Shown piece by piece: positions 1 to 7,765 of a stretch of 64,000 bases of DNA. Source of the DNA: Amycolatopsis sp. NBRC 101858. Its GTDB lineage: Bacteria > Actinomycetota > Actinomycetes > Mycobacteriales > Pseudonocardiaceae. Under the pieces are notes generated by a model, which saw nothing but the letters and a program-made list of their open reading frames with translations, ran no database searches and was not told the DNA's origin. The position numbers were made by a program, and so were the translations under genes. Location: positions 682,001 to 746,000 of the forward strand of contig NZ_BSTD01000006.1 in the NCBI RefSeq assembly GCF_030269325.1, written 5' to 3'. Within the stretch, counting starts at the first letter, position 1, and every line of letters starts with the position of its first letter.

Positions 1-483
1 GTCTTCACGTCCTTGGGGCTCTCCTCGACCCTCGGCATCAACCTGGCCAACCCCGACTCGCCGACGTCGCTGGACGACAACGCGTTCCGGCTGGCGATCC
101 TCGGGTTCATCGTCTACACGTCGACCTTCGTCTGCGAATCGCTGCGCTCGGGCATCAACACGGTGCCCGTCGGCCAGGCGGAGGCCGCCCGCGCGCTGGG
201 CCTCAACTTCCTGCAGGTGCTGCGCCTGATCGTGCTGCCCCAGGCGTTCCGCTCGGTGATCGCGCCGCTGGCGAACGTCCTGATCGCGCTGCTGAAGAAC
301 ACCACGGTCGCCTCGGTGATCAGCGTGGCCGAAGCCGCCGCCCTGATGTCCGCGATGGTCGAGAACGAGTCGGACTCGCTGTTCCTGGTCTTCCTCGTCT
401 TCGCCGCGGTGTTCGTCGCGATCGTCCTGCCACTCGGCCTGCTGCTCGGCTGGGTCGCCAAGAAAGCCGAGGTCAAGCGATGA
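1..483 (+). CDS. Amino-acid ABC transporter permease (GluC-like), 5' end outside window
   Basis: This is an inner-membrane permease of a polar amino-acid (glutamate-type) ABC importer. The frame is open from base 1, so the N-terminus is missing; about 160 residues remain. The visible part carries the BPD_transp_1 core with the EAA loop (EAARALGLNFLQVLRLIVLPQAFR, quoted in part: EAARALGLNF followed by LPQAFR), which docks on the ATPase, then two hydrophobic C-terminal helices. Its stop overlaps the start of the next permease by four bases (ATGA), so the two are translationally coupled and probably form a heterodimeric channel. The ATPase and binding protein must lie to the left. The exact substrate cannot be read from the sequence; glutamate is inferred from similarity to the GluC/GluD family. 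Confidence 0.9.
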   Translation, partial: VFTSLGLSSTLGINLANPDSPTSLDDNAFRLAILGFIVYTSTFVCESLRSGINTVPVGQAEAARALGLNFLQVLRLIVLPQAFRSVIAPLANVLIALLKNTTVASVISVAEAAALMSAMVENESDSLFLVFLVFAAVFVAIVLPLGLLLGWVAKKAEVKR

Positions 484-1385
484 GCACGCAGTCCGTCCTC
501 TACGACATCCCCGGCCCGAAGACACGCGCCCGCAACTGGGTCTACACCGTGCTGTTCGTGCTGGTGCTGCTCCTGGTGGCGTGGTTCGTCTACAACGGCT
601 TCGAAGCGAAGGGCCAGTGGGCCGGCGCGCTCTGGAAGCCGTTCGTCGAGGGGTCGACCTGGACCCAGTTCCTGCTGCCGGGCCTGCTGAACACGCTCAA
701 GGCCGCCGCGCTGGCGATCGTGATCGCGCTGCCGATCGGCGCGCTGCTGGGCATCGGGCGGCTGTCCGAGCACAAGTGGGTCCGGATCCCGGTCGGCGCG
801 GTGGTCGAGTTCTTCCGGGCCATCCCGGTGCTGCTGCTGATGGTGTTCGCCGCGTCGTTCTACGCGTACTACACCGGCATCGACGCGGACACCCGGCCGC
901 TCTTCGCCGCCGTCACGGGCCTCGTGCTCTACAACGGCTCGGTGATGGCCGAGGTGTTCCGGGCGGGCATCCTGTCCCTGCCCAAGGGACAGACCGAAGC
1001 CGCGTCGGCCCTCGGCCTGCGCAAGACCCAGCTGATGACCAACATCCTGCTCCCGCAGGCCATCACGCTCATGCTGCCGGCCCTGGTCAGCCAGCTGGTG
1101 GTCATCCTCAAGGACACCGCGCTCGCCGGTCAGCTGACCATCGGCTACGACGAGCTGATCCGCGGTTCCGGGCCGATCACCGGCAACTTCAACAACACGA
1201 TCCCGACGCTGATCGTCATCGCGATCATCTTCATCGTGCTCAACCTGCTCCTGACGCGGCTCGCCTCGTACCTGGAGCGGAAGCTGTCCCGCCGGAAGAA
1301 GGCCCCTCGCGGCGCGAAGCCGCTCGACGAGGCGCCGTCGTCGATCGTGGACGAGACCGACTTCAACACCGGCCGGGCGGTCTGA
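480..1385 (+). CDS. Amino-acid ABC transporter permease (GluD-like)
   Basis: This is the second permease of the importer, 301 residues. Hydrophobic segments are visible near residues 20-40, 63-90, 105-130, 140-165 and 235-260, with the EAA loop (EAASALGLRKTQ then LLPQAITLMLP) around residues 178-200. An N-terminal extension of about 60 residues and a charged C-terminal tail (SRRKKAPRG) are typical of actinobacterial GluD proteins. The ATG lies inside the stop of the preceding permease. A strong terminator follows at 1400-1441, so this gene ends the operon. The substrate assignment (glutamate or a related polar amino acid) comes from family resemblance only. Confidence 0.9.
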   Translation: MSTQSVLYDIPGPKTRARNWVYTVLFVLVLLLVAWFVYNGFEAKGQWAGALWKPFVEGSTWTQFLLPGLLNTLKAAALAIVIALPIGALLGIGRLSEHKWVRIPVGAVVEFFRAIPVLLLMVFAASFYAYYTGIDADTRPLFAAVTGLVLYNGSVMAEVFRAGILSLPKGQTEAASALGLRKTQLMTNILLPQAITLMLPALVSQLVVILKDTALAGQLTIGYDELIRGSGPITGNFNNTIPTLIVIAIIFIVLNLLLTRLASYLERKLSRRKKAPRGAKPLDEAPSSIVDETDFNTGRAV

Positions 1386-1399
1386 CCTCCGGTATTCGA

Positions 1400-1441
1400 A
1401 GCGGGTGAGTGCGCGACAGCGTGCTCACCCGCTTTTCTTTT
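1400..1441 (+). terminator. Rho-independent terminator of the ABC permease operon
   Basis: A perfect 10-bp stem (AGCGGGTGAG at 1400-1409 with CTCACCCGCT at 1424-1433) encloses a 14-nt loop and runs into a T-rich tract (TTTTCTTTT). It begins 14 bases after the permease stop codon. Such a canonical T-tract terminator is uncommon at this GC content. Confidence 0.9.
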
Positions 1442-1464
1442 GCCCCGATCGGGGCTCACCGGGC

Positions 1465-1500
1465 TTGTCGTACCCGGGGGTCTCCCCTAGCGTCGGGACC
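1465..1500 (+). promoter_or_regulatory. Sigma70-type promoter, leaderless, for the SDR gene
   Basis: A -35 like TTGTCG (1465-1470) is separated by 17 bases from a -10 like TAGCGT (1488-1493). Seven bases separate the -10 from the ATG at 1501, so the transcript would start at or next to the start codon. This supports the ATG at 1501 over the in-frame GTG at 1405. Confidence 0.6.
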
Positions 1501-2238
1501 ATGGGTGTCGCACTGGTGACCGGAAGTTCCCGAGGGCTGGGCCGGACGATCGCCCGGCGGCTGGCCCGCGACGGGTTCGCGGTGGCGGTGAACGCCCTGC
1601 ACGACGACCCCGACCTCAAGACCGCCGCGGAGGGCGTCCTCGCCGAAAGCGGGAAGACCGCCGCCTTCGCCGCCGACGTGACCGACCGGCACCAGGTCGG
1701 CGAGCTGGTCGACGCCGTGACGGCGTTGCTGGGCCCGATCACCGTGCTGGTGCTCAACGCGACGGGCCCGCAGCCGGACGTCTTCCTGTCCGAAGTGGAC
1801 TGGGCGGATCACCTGGGCCACCTGGACTTCTTCGTGCGCTCGCCGGTGCTGCTCGGCCACGCGGTGCTCCCCGGCATGCGCGCCCGCGGCTACGGCCGGA
1901 TCATCCACATCGACTCGGAGGTCGCCGAGCGCCCGCCACCCGGCCGTTCGGCGTACGCGACGGCCAAGGCGGCCCAGGTCGGCCTGGCCCGGGCGTGGGC
2001 CCGCGAGCTCGCCCCGGACGGCATCACGGTCAACTCGGTGGCCCCGGGCTTCGTCCCGGTGGAGCGGCACGCGGACGTCCCGGAGGCCGAGCGCGAGGCC
2101 TACCTGGCCGGAGTGCCGGCAGGCCGGCTGGGCACCCCGGAGGACGTCGCCGCGGCGGTGAGCTTCTTCGCTTCGAAGGACACGGGCTTCATCACCGGCC
2201 AGCGCCTGCTGGTCGACGGCGGGCGCGCGCTGAGCTGA
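1501..2238 (+). CDS. SDR family oxidoreductase (3-oxoacyl-ACP reductase-like)
   Basis: A classical short-chain dehydrogenase/reductase of 245 residues. It begins with the NADP-binding glycine motif TGSSRGLG (residues about 6-13) and has the NAT-like segment LNATGP and the active-site Tyr-x3-Lys in SAYATAKAA. It ends with the usual FITGQRLLVDGG. The frame is open upstream to a GTG at 1405, but the Rossmann strand MGVALVTGS starts at 1501 and a leaderless promoter sits just upstream. Its stop abuts the stop of the convergent DUF1275 gene with no spacer. The likely reaction is NADPH-dependent reduction of a ketone; the substrate is unknown. Confidence 0.85.
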   Translation: MGVALVTGSSRGLGRTIARRLARDGFAVAVNALHDDPDLKTAAEGVLAESGKTAAFAADVTDRHQVGELVDAVTALLGPITVLVLNATGPQPDVFLSEVDWADHLGHLDFFVRSPVLLGHAVLPGMRARGYGRIIHIDSEVAERPPPGRSAYATAKAAQVGLARAWARELAPDGITVNSVAPGFVPVERHADVPEAEREAYLAGVPAGRLGTPEDVAAAVSFFASKDTGFITGQRLLVDGGRALS

Positions 2239-2907
2239 TCACCCGGCGGCCGGGCGCCGGGTGACCCGCAGCGCCACCAGCACGCCGAGGACGAGCACCA
2301 GGGCCAGCGTGAGCGCGACCCACATCGCGACGTGCAGCTGGAGCAGGCCGCCCGCGAAGGCACCCACCAGCATCGCGGCCACGGCGACCACCTTCCGCAG
2401 CGGGTGCGCCCCCGGGCCGCCGGCCGCCTTCGAGTCCGCCGCGAAGCCCGTCAGCGTCATCGTCAGGACCGTCGTCGTCAGGTCGGGCGCGCCGATCCGG
2501 CGGACCGCCGCGTTCTGCAGGCCCATCGCCACGCCCAGCACGACGATCAGCAGCTCGCTGCCCAGGCGCGTGCCGCTGCCGAGGGTCGCGGACAGCACCA
2601 CCGCCACCGCGATCAGCACCGCCTGCGCCGCGGTCGCCTGGCGGAGGGCGTCGTAGTCGTCCTCGCGGCGGGCCAGCCGCCCGCCGGCCAGCGCGCCCGC
2701 CAGGAACGCCAGCACCGCGGTCAGCGACGCGAGCACCGACAGCGTCGACTCCCCCGCGGCCGCGAACCCGAGGAAGACGACGTTGCCGGTCATGTTGGCC
2801 ACGAACACCCGGCCCAGCCCGAGGAAGCTGACGGCGTCGACGACCCCGGTCACGACGGTCAGCGTCAGCAGCAGGACGGCCAGGTCCCGCGGTTTCGGTT
2901 CAGCCAT
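2239..2907 (-). CDS. DUF1275 (YoaK-like) membrane protein
   Basis: A 222-residue integral membrane protein of the DUF1275/YoaK family. About six hydrophobic helices are visible, with the family-typical early segment GVVDAVSFLGLGRVFVANMTGN and the later AVRRIGAPDLTTTVLTMTLTG. The ATG at 2907 is preferred; an upstream TTG at 2919 is in frame but would lengthen the overlap with the DUF4037 gene, whose TGA lies at 2900-2902. The 8-bp overlap suggests co-translation with that gene. The molecular function of the family is unknown. Confidence 0.85.
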   Translation of the reverse strand: MAEPKPRDLAVLLLTLTVVTGVVDAVSFLGLGRVFVANMTGNVVFLGFAAAGESTLSVLASLTAVLAFLAGALAGGRLARREDDYDALRQATAAQAVLIAVAVVLSATLGSGTRLGSELLIVVLGVAMGLQNAAVRRIGAPDLTTTVLTMTLTGFAADSKAAGGPGAHPLRKVVAVAAMLVGAFAGGLLQLHVAMWVALTLALVLVLGVLVALRVTRRPAAG

Positions 2908-3853
2908 GCGCGCAGTCAACCACCGCGCGGGTCAGCTCGCGGTGCCCGAGCGCGTCGGTGCTGTCCACGAACTGGTCGATCGCCCCGATCGGGTGCATCA
3001 CGGACGTCCCGGCCAGCAGCGGCGTGACGAACCGGCCGGCGTCGATGACCCGGAACGGCCGGTCGAAGAACGGCCGGGCCCGCGGATCCACCCGCTCGGT
3101 GAGGCCGAGCGCGTTGTGCAGCCCGGCGACGTGCTCGTAGGCCGCGACGAGGTGCCGTTCGCGCTCCGGCCAGCTCGTCGCGGCGAGGGCACCGGTGAGG
3201 TGCGGCGACAGCGCCGCGGCCGCGGGCAGCCGCCCGAACGCGCTGCCGAGCCACTTGCTGTACGGCGGGTACCGGCGCGCCATGAGCAGGCACAGCCGCA
3301 TCAGGTCCCGCACGAGCCGCGCCGCGACGACGGCCGATCCCAGCTCGTCGCCGACTTCCCCGCACCGCCCGACGAACGCCTCTTCCTGGCCGATGCGCTG
3401 CCACTGGCAGGCGAGGACGTACCGCCAGACGTCGTCGGGGTACCAGGCGAGGCGCTGCCTGAGCGGTGCGAACCCGAGGTCGTCGTGGAAGACGGCGCCG
3501 CCGGTGAACTCGGCGAAGACCTGGGTCGGGGTGGCGAGCCAGTCGCGCGGTCCGGGGTGCCGCGGGTCGAAGCCGAGGAAGCCGCGCGTCCAGCCGTCGA
3601 GCGTCGCGGCGACCAGCTTCACCGGGTGCCCGAGGAAGGTGGCCGGCACGTCCACGGCGCGGACTTCGGGCAGGAAAAGGAAAACGCGGGCGGTCCAGTC
3701 GTGGTCGGTGGAGCGGCCGGTGTCGAAGCCGAGGACTTCCGAACCGGGCCCGACCAGCGCGGCGGTGTGCCGCCCGCCGACGACGGGCGCGACCGCTTCG
3801 GCGTAGAACCGGCGGCTCAGTTCGATTCCGGGAATGAACGTCATGAACGCCAT
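2900..3853 (-). CDS. DUF4037 domain protein (nucleotidyltransferase-like fold)
   Basis: A 317-residue cytosolic protein. The N-terminus FIPGIELSRRFYAEAVAPVV and the segment GSEVLGFDTGRSTDHDW are the hallmarks of DUF4037. The G-S then D-x-D-like arrangement resembles a nucleotidyltransferase active site, although no substrate is known. The C-terminal two thirds is helical and ends in MHPIGAIDQFVDSTDALGH. It is divergent from the XRE/DUF5753 regulator, with three palindromes in between, and overlaps the downstream DUF1275 gene by 8 bp. An alternative ATG lies nine bases downstream of the chosen start. Confidence 0.8.
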   Translation of the reverse strand: MAFMTFIPGIELSRRFYAEAVAPVVGGRHTAALVGPGSEVLGFDTGRSTDHDWTARVFLFLPEVRAVDVPATFLGHPVKLVAATLDGWTRGFLGFDPRHPGPRDWLATPTQVFAEFTGGAVFHDDLGFAPLRQRLAWYPDDVWRYVLACQWQRIGQEEAFVGRCGEVGDELGSAVVAARLVRDLMRLCLLMARRYPPYSKWLGSAFGRLPAAAALSPHLTGALAATSWPERERHLVAAYEHVAGLHNALGLTERVDPRARPFFDRPFRVIDAGRFVTPLLAGTSVMHPIGAIDQFVDSTDALGHRELTRAVVDCAHG

Positions 3854-3871
3854 TGTGGCTTAGTAATGGTG

Positions 3872-3920
3872 CGAAGCGCGCTTCATTATGCGAAGGTGCT
3901 TCGCAGCGCTTCGCGCGCGA
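3872..3920. promoter_or_regulatory. Three consecutive palindromes (putative operator array)
   Basis: Three perfect palindromes lie within 49 bases: GAAGCGCGCTTC (3872-3883), TGCGAAGGTGCTTCGCA (3888-3904) and TTCGCGCGCGAA (3909-3920). The half-site GCGAAG/CTTCGC recurs. They lie just upstream of the DUF4037 start (3853) and about 100 bases from the XRE gene, which makes them candidate sites for that regulator. Confidence 0.5.
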
Positions 3921-3987
3921 AACCCGTTGTCGCACAGGCAGAACAGCAACATCCGTTCCGGTGAACCCCTGCGCGGCACGAGTCATT

Positions 3988-4016
3988 TTGTCGGTGGTTG
4001 CCTTTAACGTGCGGGC
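3988..4016 (+). promoter_or_regulatory. PafBC/RecA-NDp-type DNA-damage promoter, leaderless, of the XRE gene
   Basis: TTGTCGGTG (3988-3996), eight bases, then TAACGT (4005-4010) exactly fits the mycobacterial RecA-NDp consensus TTGTCRGTG-N8-TAnnnT. Six bases separate the hexamer from the ATG at 4017, so the transcript should be leaderless. Confidence 0.65.
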
Positions 4017-4868
4017 ATGACCGAAAAGAGCACGGTGCGCACCCGGGAGATGGGCGTCGAACTGAAGGCCCAGCGCGAGGCGAGACAGATGTCGCTGCGC
4101 GAGGTCGCCCGGCGCGCCCACTGGTCGGCGTCGAAGGTGTCCGGGTGGGAGAACGGCCGGCGGATCTCGTCCATCGACGCGGCGATCTACCTGGCGCACT
4201 GCGGAACCGAGGCCGCGGAACGCGAACGGCTGCTGCACCTGACCCGGCCACCGAGCGAGCTGTACTGGGTGCGGCCGTACTTCGACCCGCTCGTCGACCC
4301 GATGAAGTCCCTCATCGTCCAGGAAAACCTGGCGACGGCGGTGATCTCGAACAGCCCGATGGCCCTGCCCGGCATGCTCCAGACCGAAGACTACGTGCGC
4401 ACGATCTACGAACTGTCCGGGCGCTTCACCACGGACCGGCTGCAGCTGCTCGTCCAGGCGAGGATCGATCGGCAGCAGCTGCTGGAGCGCCGGAACCCAC
4501 CGCAGTGCCTCTACTTCGTCTACGAGCACACGTTGAGGTCGATCCTGCGTGACCCGGCGCTGATGCACGAGCAACTGCAGTACCTGGTGCTGGCCGCGAA
4601 CCTCCCGCACTGCACCATCCGGGTCGTGCCCGCGTCCGCGCCGCCGTACCACCTGATCGGCAGCCGGTTCACGATCCTCGAGTTCGCCGAGCACCCACCG
4701 GTGGCCTACGAAGAGACCTTCGCCGCCGGGTTGTTCATCGACGAACGCGTGGCTGTCGAAGCGTTCTACGTCCTCCGCACCCGGCTGGAGCAAGCCGCTC
4801 TGTCCGAACGGGAGTCCCGGGAGTTCCTGGTCCGGCTGGCCGAGGAGTTCGATCTCATGGCGAACTGA
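4017..4868 (+). CDS. XRE-type HTH regulator with DUF5753 C-terminal domain
   Basis: A 283-residue DNA-binding protein. The helix-turn-helix occupies about residues 12-65 (LKAQREARQMSLREVARRA then WSASKVSGWENGRR). DUF5753 follows (about residues 95-275), with the typical NLATAVISNSPMALPGMLQT and a C-terminal segment ending FLVRLAEEFD. Regulators of this class in actinomycetes usually sit beside a small DUF397 partner; none is present here. The gene is preceded by a consensus DNA-damage promoter and diverges from the DUF4037 gene. Its stop overlaps the convergent amidohydrolase gene by 14 bp. The regulatory target is not known; the nearby palindromes suggest control of the divergent pair. Confidence 0.88.
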   Translation: MTEKSTVRTREMGVELKAQREARQMSLREVARRAHWSASKVSGWENGRRISSIDAAIYLAHCGTEAAERERLLHLTRPPSELYWVRPYFDPLVDPMKSLIVQENLATAVISNSPMALPGMLQTEDYVRTIYELSGRFTTDRLQLLVQARIDRQQLLERRNPPQCLYFVYEHTLRSILRDPALMHEQLQYLVLAANLPHCTIRVVPASAPPYHLIGSRFTILEFAEHPPVAYEETFAAGLFIDERVAVEAFYVLRTRLEQAALSERESREFLVRLAEEFDLMAN

Positions 4869-5979
4869 GTCCACCGACCCGTTCCCCGTCGTGCCAGACG
4901 GCGCGGATGCGGCCCGGCAGGTCCGTCACGTCCAGGTGCGTGCCGTCGAGCAGCACGAGGTCCGCGCGCAGGCCCGGCTCGACGCGGCCACGGTCGTCGT
5001 CGAGCCGGAGCAAGCGGGCCGCCTCGGACGTGGCGGCCTTCAAGGCCGCCGCATCGCCGAGGACCGCGGCCAGCAAACGCAGCTCGGTCGTCAAGTCGAC
5101 ATGGGGACGCGGGGCGAGGTCGGACCCCGCGGCGATCCGGACGCCCGCCTCCACCGCGAGGCGCAGCGAACGCCGGTGCGTGCCGGCGAACTCGGTGTCG
5201 CTCATCGGCGACAGCGTCGGCACGTACCAGGCGTCCGTCAGGGCCGCGACGGCGTCGTCGTCGAGGAACGTGCCGTGCTCGATGCTGCGCACCCCGGCAC
5301 GGGCCGCCGACACCACCGCCGCCGACGTGTGCGCGTGGGCCAGGACATCGCGGCCGCAGCGGGCGGCCTCGTCGGCCACGGCGGCGAGCTCGTCGTCGGT
5401 CGGGCGGACGTCCACGCCCGCGCGGACCGCCCGCATCGACCCGCTCGCGCCGACCTTGATCCAGTCGGCGCCCGCGCGCACCATCCGGCGGACGGCGGCG
5501 CGGGCGGCGTCCGGCCCGTCGAACAGCGGGTCCGGCAGCGACGGGTCGCCGTAGTTGTCGACGGCGCCCGCGGCCGGGTCCCAGACGTCGCCGAGCCCGC
5601 CGGTCGGCCCCAGCTGACGCAGGCTGACCAGCAGGTCCGGCCCGGTGATCCAGCCTTCCCGCAGGGCGTGCCGGAAGCCGGCGTCGGCGCCCCAGGCGTC
5701 CCGCACGGTGGTGATCCCGCGCGTCAGCAACCGGCGCAGCACCGGCACGGCTTCGAGGATGCGGGCACTGCGCGGCAGGGACTCGGGCCGCCGGAACGCG
5801 ACGTGCACGTGGCAGTCGATGAGCCCGGGGATCAGCAGCCCGCCGGAACAGTCGACCCGGTCGTCGCCGTCGAGGCCCGGCCCGACCTCGGCGATCCGCG
5901 GGCCATCGAGCCGGACGTCCGCGCGCGTCGTCTCGCCGGTCTCGGGGTCGAACACGCACGCCCCGGCGAGCAGCGTCAC
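4855..5979 (-). CDS. Metal-dependent amidohydrolase (imidazolonepropionase-like)
   Basis: A 374-residue hydrolase of the amidohydrolase superfamily. Visible metal-site motifs are DCHVHV (about residue 55), a lysine in WIKVGASG, HAHTSAA, EHGTFL and the late aspartate in AAGSDLAPR. The order and spacing fit the prolidase/imidazolonepropionase-like subgroup. The start is a GTG that overlaps the stop of the upstream GNAT gene by four bases (GTGA); longer in-frame extensions would run through that gene and are rejected. The 3' end overlaps the convergent XRE gene. The substrate is unknown; a cyclic amide or dipeptide-like compound is plausible for the group. Confidence 0.82.
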   Translation of the reverse strand: MTLLAGACVFDPETGETTRADVRLDGPRIAEVGPGLDGDDRVDCSGGLLIPGLIDCHVHVAFRRPESLPRSARILEAVPVLRRLLTRGITTVRDAWGADAGFRHALREGWITGPDLLVSLRQLGPTGGLGDVWDPAAGAVDNYGDPSLPDPLFDGPDAARAAVRRMVRAGADWIKVGASGSMRAVRAGVDVRPTDDELAAVADEAARCGRDVLAHAHTSAAVVSAARAGVRSIEHGTFLDDDAVAALTDAWYVPTLSPMSDTEFAGTHRRSLRLAVEAGVRIAAGSDLAPRPHVDLTTELRLLAAVLGDAAALKAATSEAARLLRLDDDRGRVEPGLRADLVLLDGTHLDVTDLPGRIRAVWHDGERVGGLSSP

Positions 5980-6500
5980 GCGAGTTCCTTGCGATAGACG
6001 AGGAAATCGCACGGCGTGGCCAGCGACGGCGCGAGGTGCGGGTAGTCCTCGGCGAGGTCGGCGCGGTGCGTCACGCGGTAGCCGAGCCGGTCGTACCACT
6101 CGGCGAGGAACTGCTTCGCCGGATGCGTCCACTCGCGCGGCACCAGCAGTTCCAGCTGCATCTCACGACAGCCCGCCTCCCGGCTCGCCCGCTCGGCGAA
6201 CCGCACGAGGTCCCGCCCGATGCCGAGCCCGCGCCGCGCGGGGTCGGCGGCGAGCATGCCGAACTCGCCGGTCGCCGCATCGAGCCGCCGGACGCGCACG
6301 GATCCGGCGACATCACCGTCCACAAAGGCGACGGCGATCTCCCCGGCCCGCACGAACCCGGCCACCTCGTCCGCGGAAGTACGGTCGGTGCTGCCGAGCC
6401 AGAGCCCCTTCTCGGACTCGGCGTAGACGTGGTTGACCAGCGCCGTGATCCGGTCGATCACGGCGCGGTCAGCCGACGGCTCCAGCTTCTCGATCTCCAT
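5976..6500 (-). CDS. GNAT family N-acetyltransferase
   Basis: A 174-residue acetyltransferase. The acetyl-CoA motif A is seen as FGMLAADPARRGLGIGRDLV (R/Q-x-x-G-x-G/A region), followed by motif B with LELLVPREWTHPAKQFLAEWYDRLGY. The start MEIEKLEPS at 6500 matches the family N-terminus; the extra upstream codons are rejected. The gene is translationally coupled to the amidohydrolase that follows. The substrate is unknown. Confidence 0.82.
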   Translation of the reverse strand: MEIEKLEPSADRAVIDRITALVNHVYAESEKGLWLGSTDRTSADEVAGFVRAGEIAVAFVDGDVAGSVRVRRLDAATGEFGMLAADPARRGLGIGRDLVRFAERASREAGCREMQLELLVPREWTHPAKQFLAEWYDRLGYRVTHRADLAEDYPHLAPSLATPCDFLVYRKELA

Positions 6501-6513
6501 GCTCCCCACCTTG

Positions 6514-6983
6514 TCACGCGAGCGCGACGATCTCCGCCGCGAGCTCGCCCAGCTCCGGCTCGTCACGGACGCACGCACAGGGCAGCCGGGTGATGTCCGC
6601 TGTCCACTCGCGGGTGGCCCGGCCGGTCGAGCCGATTCGCTCGAAGCCCCGGTCGAGCAGACCGCGAGCGTCGTCGAACCGCCCGCGTGCGACGGCCTTC
6701 ACCGCGCCGAGCGCGTTGGCCGGACGGGACCATTCGTCGTCGGCGGCGGCCGGCAGGGGAACCTCGTCGGCCGCCTCGGTGCGGAGTCCGGCGAGAACCG
6801 CACCGAGGCGATCGGCTGCACGCCGGACAGCACCGGAAGCACGTCGAGACACGAAGGGAACGCGGCCAAGGGCACCCGCCACTCGACATCGATGTCGCTG
6901 TAGACGTCCGTCGTTCCCCGCACGAGCGAACCCCGTAACGACGCTCGCGAACCGGCGACCGCCGCCTCGAGGGCGGCCGGCAC
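6514..6983 (-). pseudogene. Frameshifted nucleotidyltransferase remnant
   Basis: Reading right to left, one frame from a GTG at 6983 encodes a nucleotidyltransferase N-terminus with RGSLVRGTTDVYSDIDVEW (glycine-serine then D-x-D metal site). That frame degenerates near 6790. A different frame then carries the family's helical C-terminus (DDEWSRPANALGAVKAVARGR then GLLDRGFERIG) to a stop at 6514. The joined product would be about 155 residues, shorter than I would expect of the family, so a frameshift plus an internal deletion is likely. It lies between sdhB and the GNAT gene. A sequencing error cannot be excluded for the shift, but it would not explain the missing middle. Confidence 0.55.
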
Positions 6984-7012
6984 GCGGTTCGCGAGCGACG
7001 AACGGGAACGCG

Positions 7013-7765
7013 TTACTTGTCGCGGCGGAAGAGCTTGTTCCCCAGCCACACGATGGGGTCGTACTTGCGGTCCGCGACGCGCTCCTTCATCGGGATGAGC
7101 GCGTTGTCGGTGATGTGGATGCCTTCCGGGCAGACCTCGCTGCAGCACTTGGTGATGTTGCAGTAGCCGAGGCCGTGCTCCTCCTGGGCGGCGTCACGGC
7201 GATCCGCGACGTCGAGCGGGTGCATCTCCAGCTCGGCGATGCGCATCAGGTACCGCGGCCCGGCGAAGGACTCCTTGTTCTCCTCGTGGTCGCGCACCAC
7301 GTGGCAGGTGTTCTGGCACAGGAAGCACTCGATGCACTTCCGGAACTCCTGCGACCGCTCGACGTCCACCTGCTGCATCCGGTAGTCACCGGGCTTGAGG
7401 TCCGCGGGCGGGGTGAACGACGGGATCTCGCGTGCCTTCGTGTAGTTGAAGGACACGTCGGTGACGAGGTCGCGGATCACCGGGAACGTCCGCATCGGCG
7501 TCACCGTGATCACCTCTTCCTCGGTAAACGTCGACATCCGCGTCATGCACAGCAGGCGCGGCTTGCCGTTGATCTCCGCCGAGCACGAGCCGCACTTGCC
7601 CGCCTTGCAGTTCCACCGCACGGCGAGGTCCGACGCCTGCGTGGCCTGCAGCCGGTGGATGATGTCGAGGACGACCTCGCCCTCGTTCACCTCCACCGTG
7701 AAGTCCTGCAGTGCGCCGCCGGTGTCGTCGCCGCGCCAGACGCGGAAGCTCGCCTTGTAGCTCAT
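7013..7765 (-). CDS. sdhB: Succinate dehydrogenase iron-sulfur subunit
   Basis: A 250-residue electron-transfer subunit of complex II. Cys53, Cys58, Cys61 and Cys73 bind the [2Fe-2S] cluster (CKAGKCGSC). Cys144, 147, 150 and 154 (CIECFLCQNTC) and Cys202-212 (CNITKCCSEVCPEG) bind the remaining [4Fe-4S] and [3Fe-4S] centres. The ATG overlaps the sdhA stop by four bases. A longer in-frame extension runs through sdhA and is rejected. The length and gene order (small protein, membrane anchor, SdhA, SdhB) match the mycobacterial Sdh1 operon Rv0250c-Rv0247c rather than the classical sdhCDAB. It is the last gene of the operon. Confidence 0.95.
   Translation of the reverse strand: MSYKASFRVWRGDDTGGALQDFTVEVNEGEVVLDIIHRLQATQASDLAVRWNCKAGKCGSCSAEINGKPRLLCMTRMSTFTEEEVITVTPMRTFPVIRDLVTDVSFNYTKAREIPSFTPPADLKPGDYRMQQVDVERSQEFRKCIECFLCQNTCHVVRDHEENKESFAGPRYLMRIAELEMHPLDVADRRDAAQEEHGLGYCNITKCCSEVCPEGIHITDNALIPMKERVADRKYDPIVWLGNKLFRRDK

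Noticed and set aside
1405..1500. N-terminal extension of the SDR protein from a GTG at 1405.
   Set aside because: It would start inside the upstream terminator, and a leaderless promoter sits directly before the ATG at 1501.
4017..4868. Toxin-antitoxin module with DUF4037.
   Set aside because: The genes are divergent, the DUF4037 protein is long, and the XRE protein carries a DUF5753 sensor rather than an antitoxin fold.
7111..7134. RecA-NDp-like TTGTCGGTG inside sdhB.
   Set aside because: No TAnnnT hexamer at the required spacing and it is within a coding region on the opposite strand.
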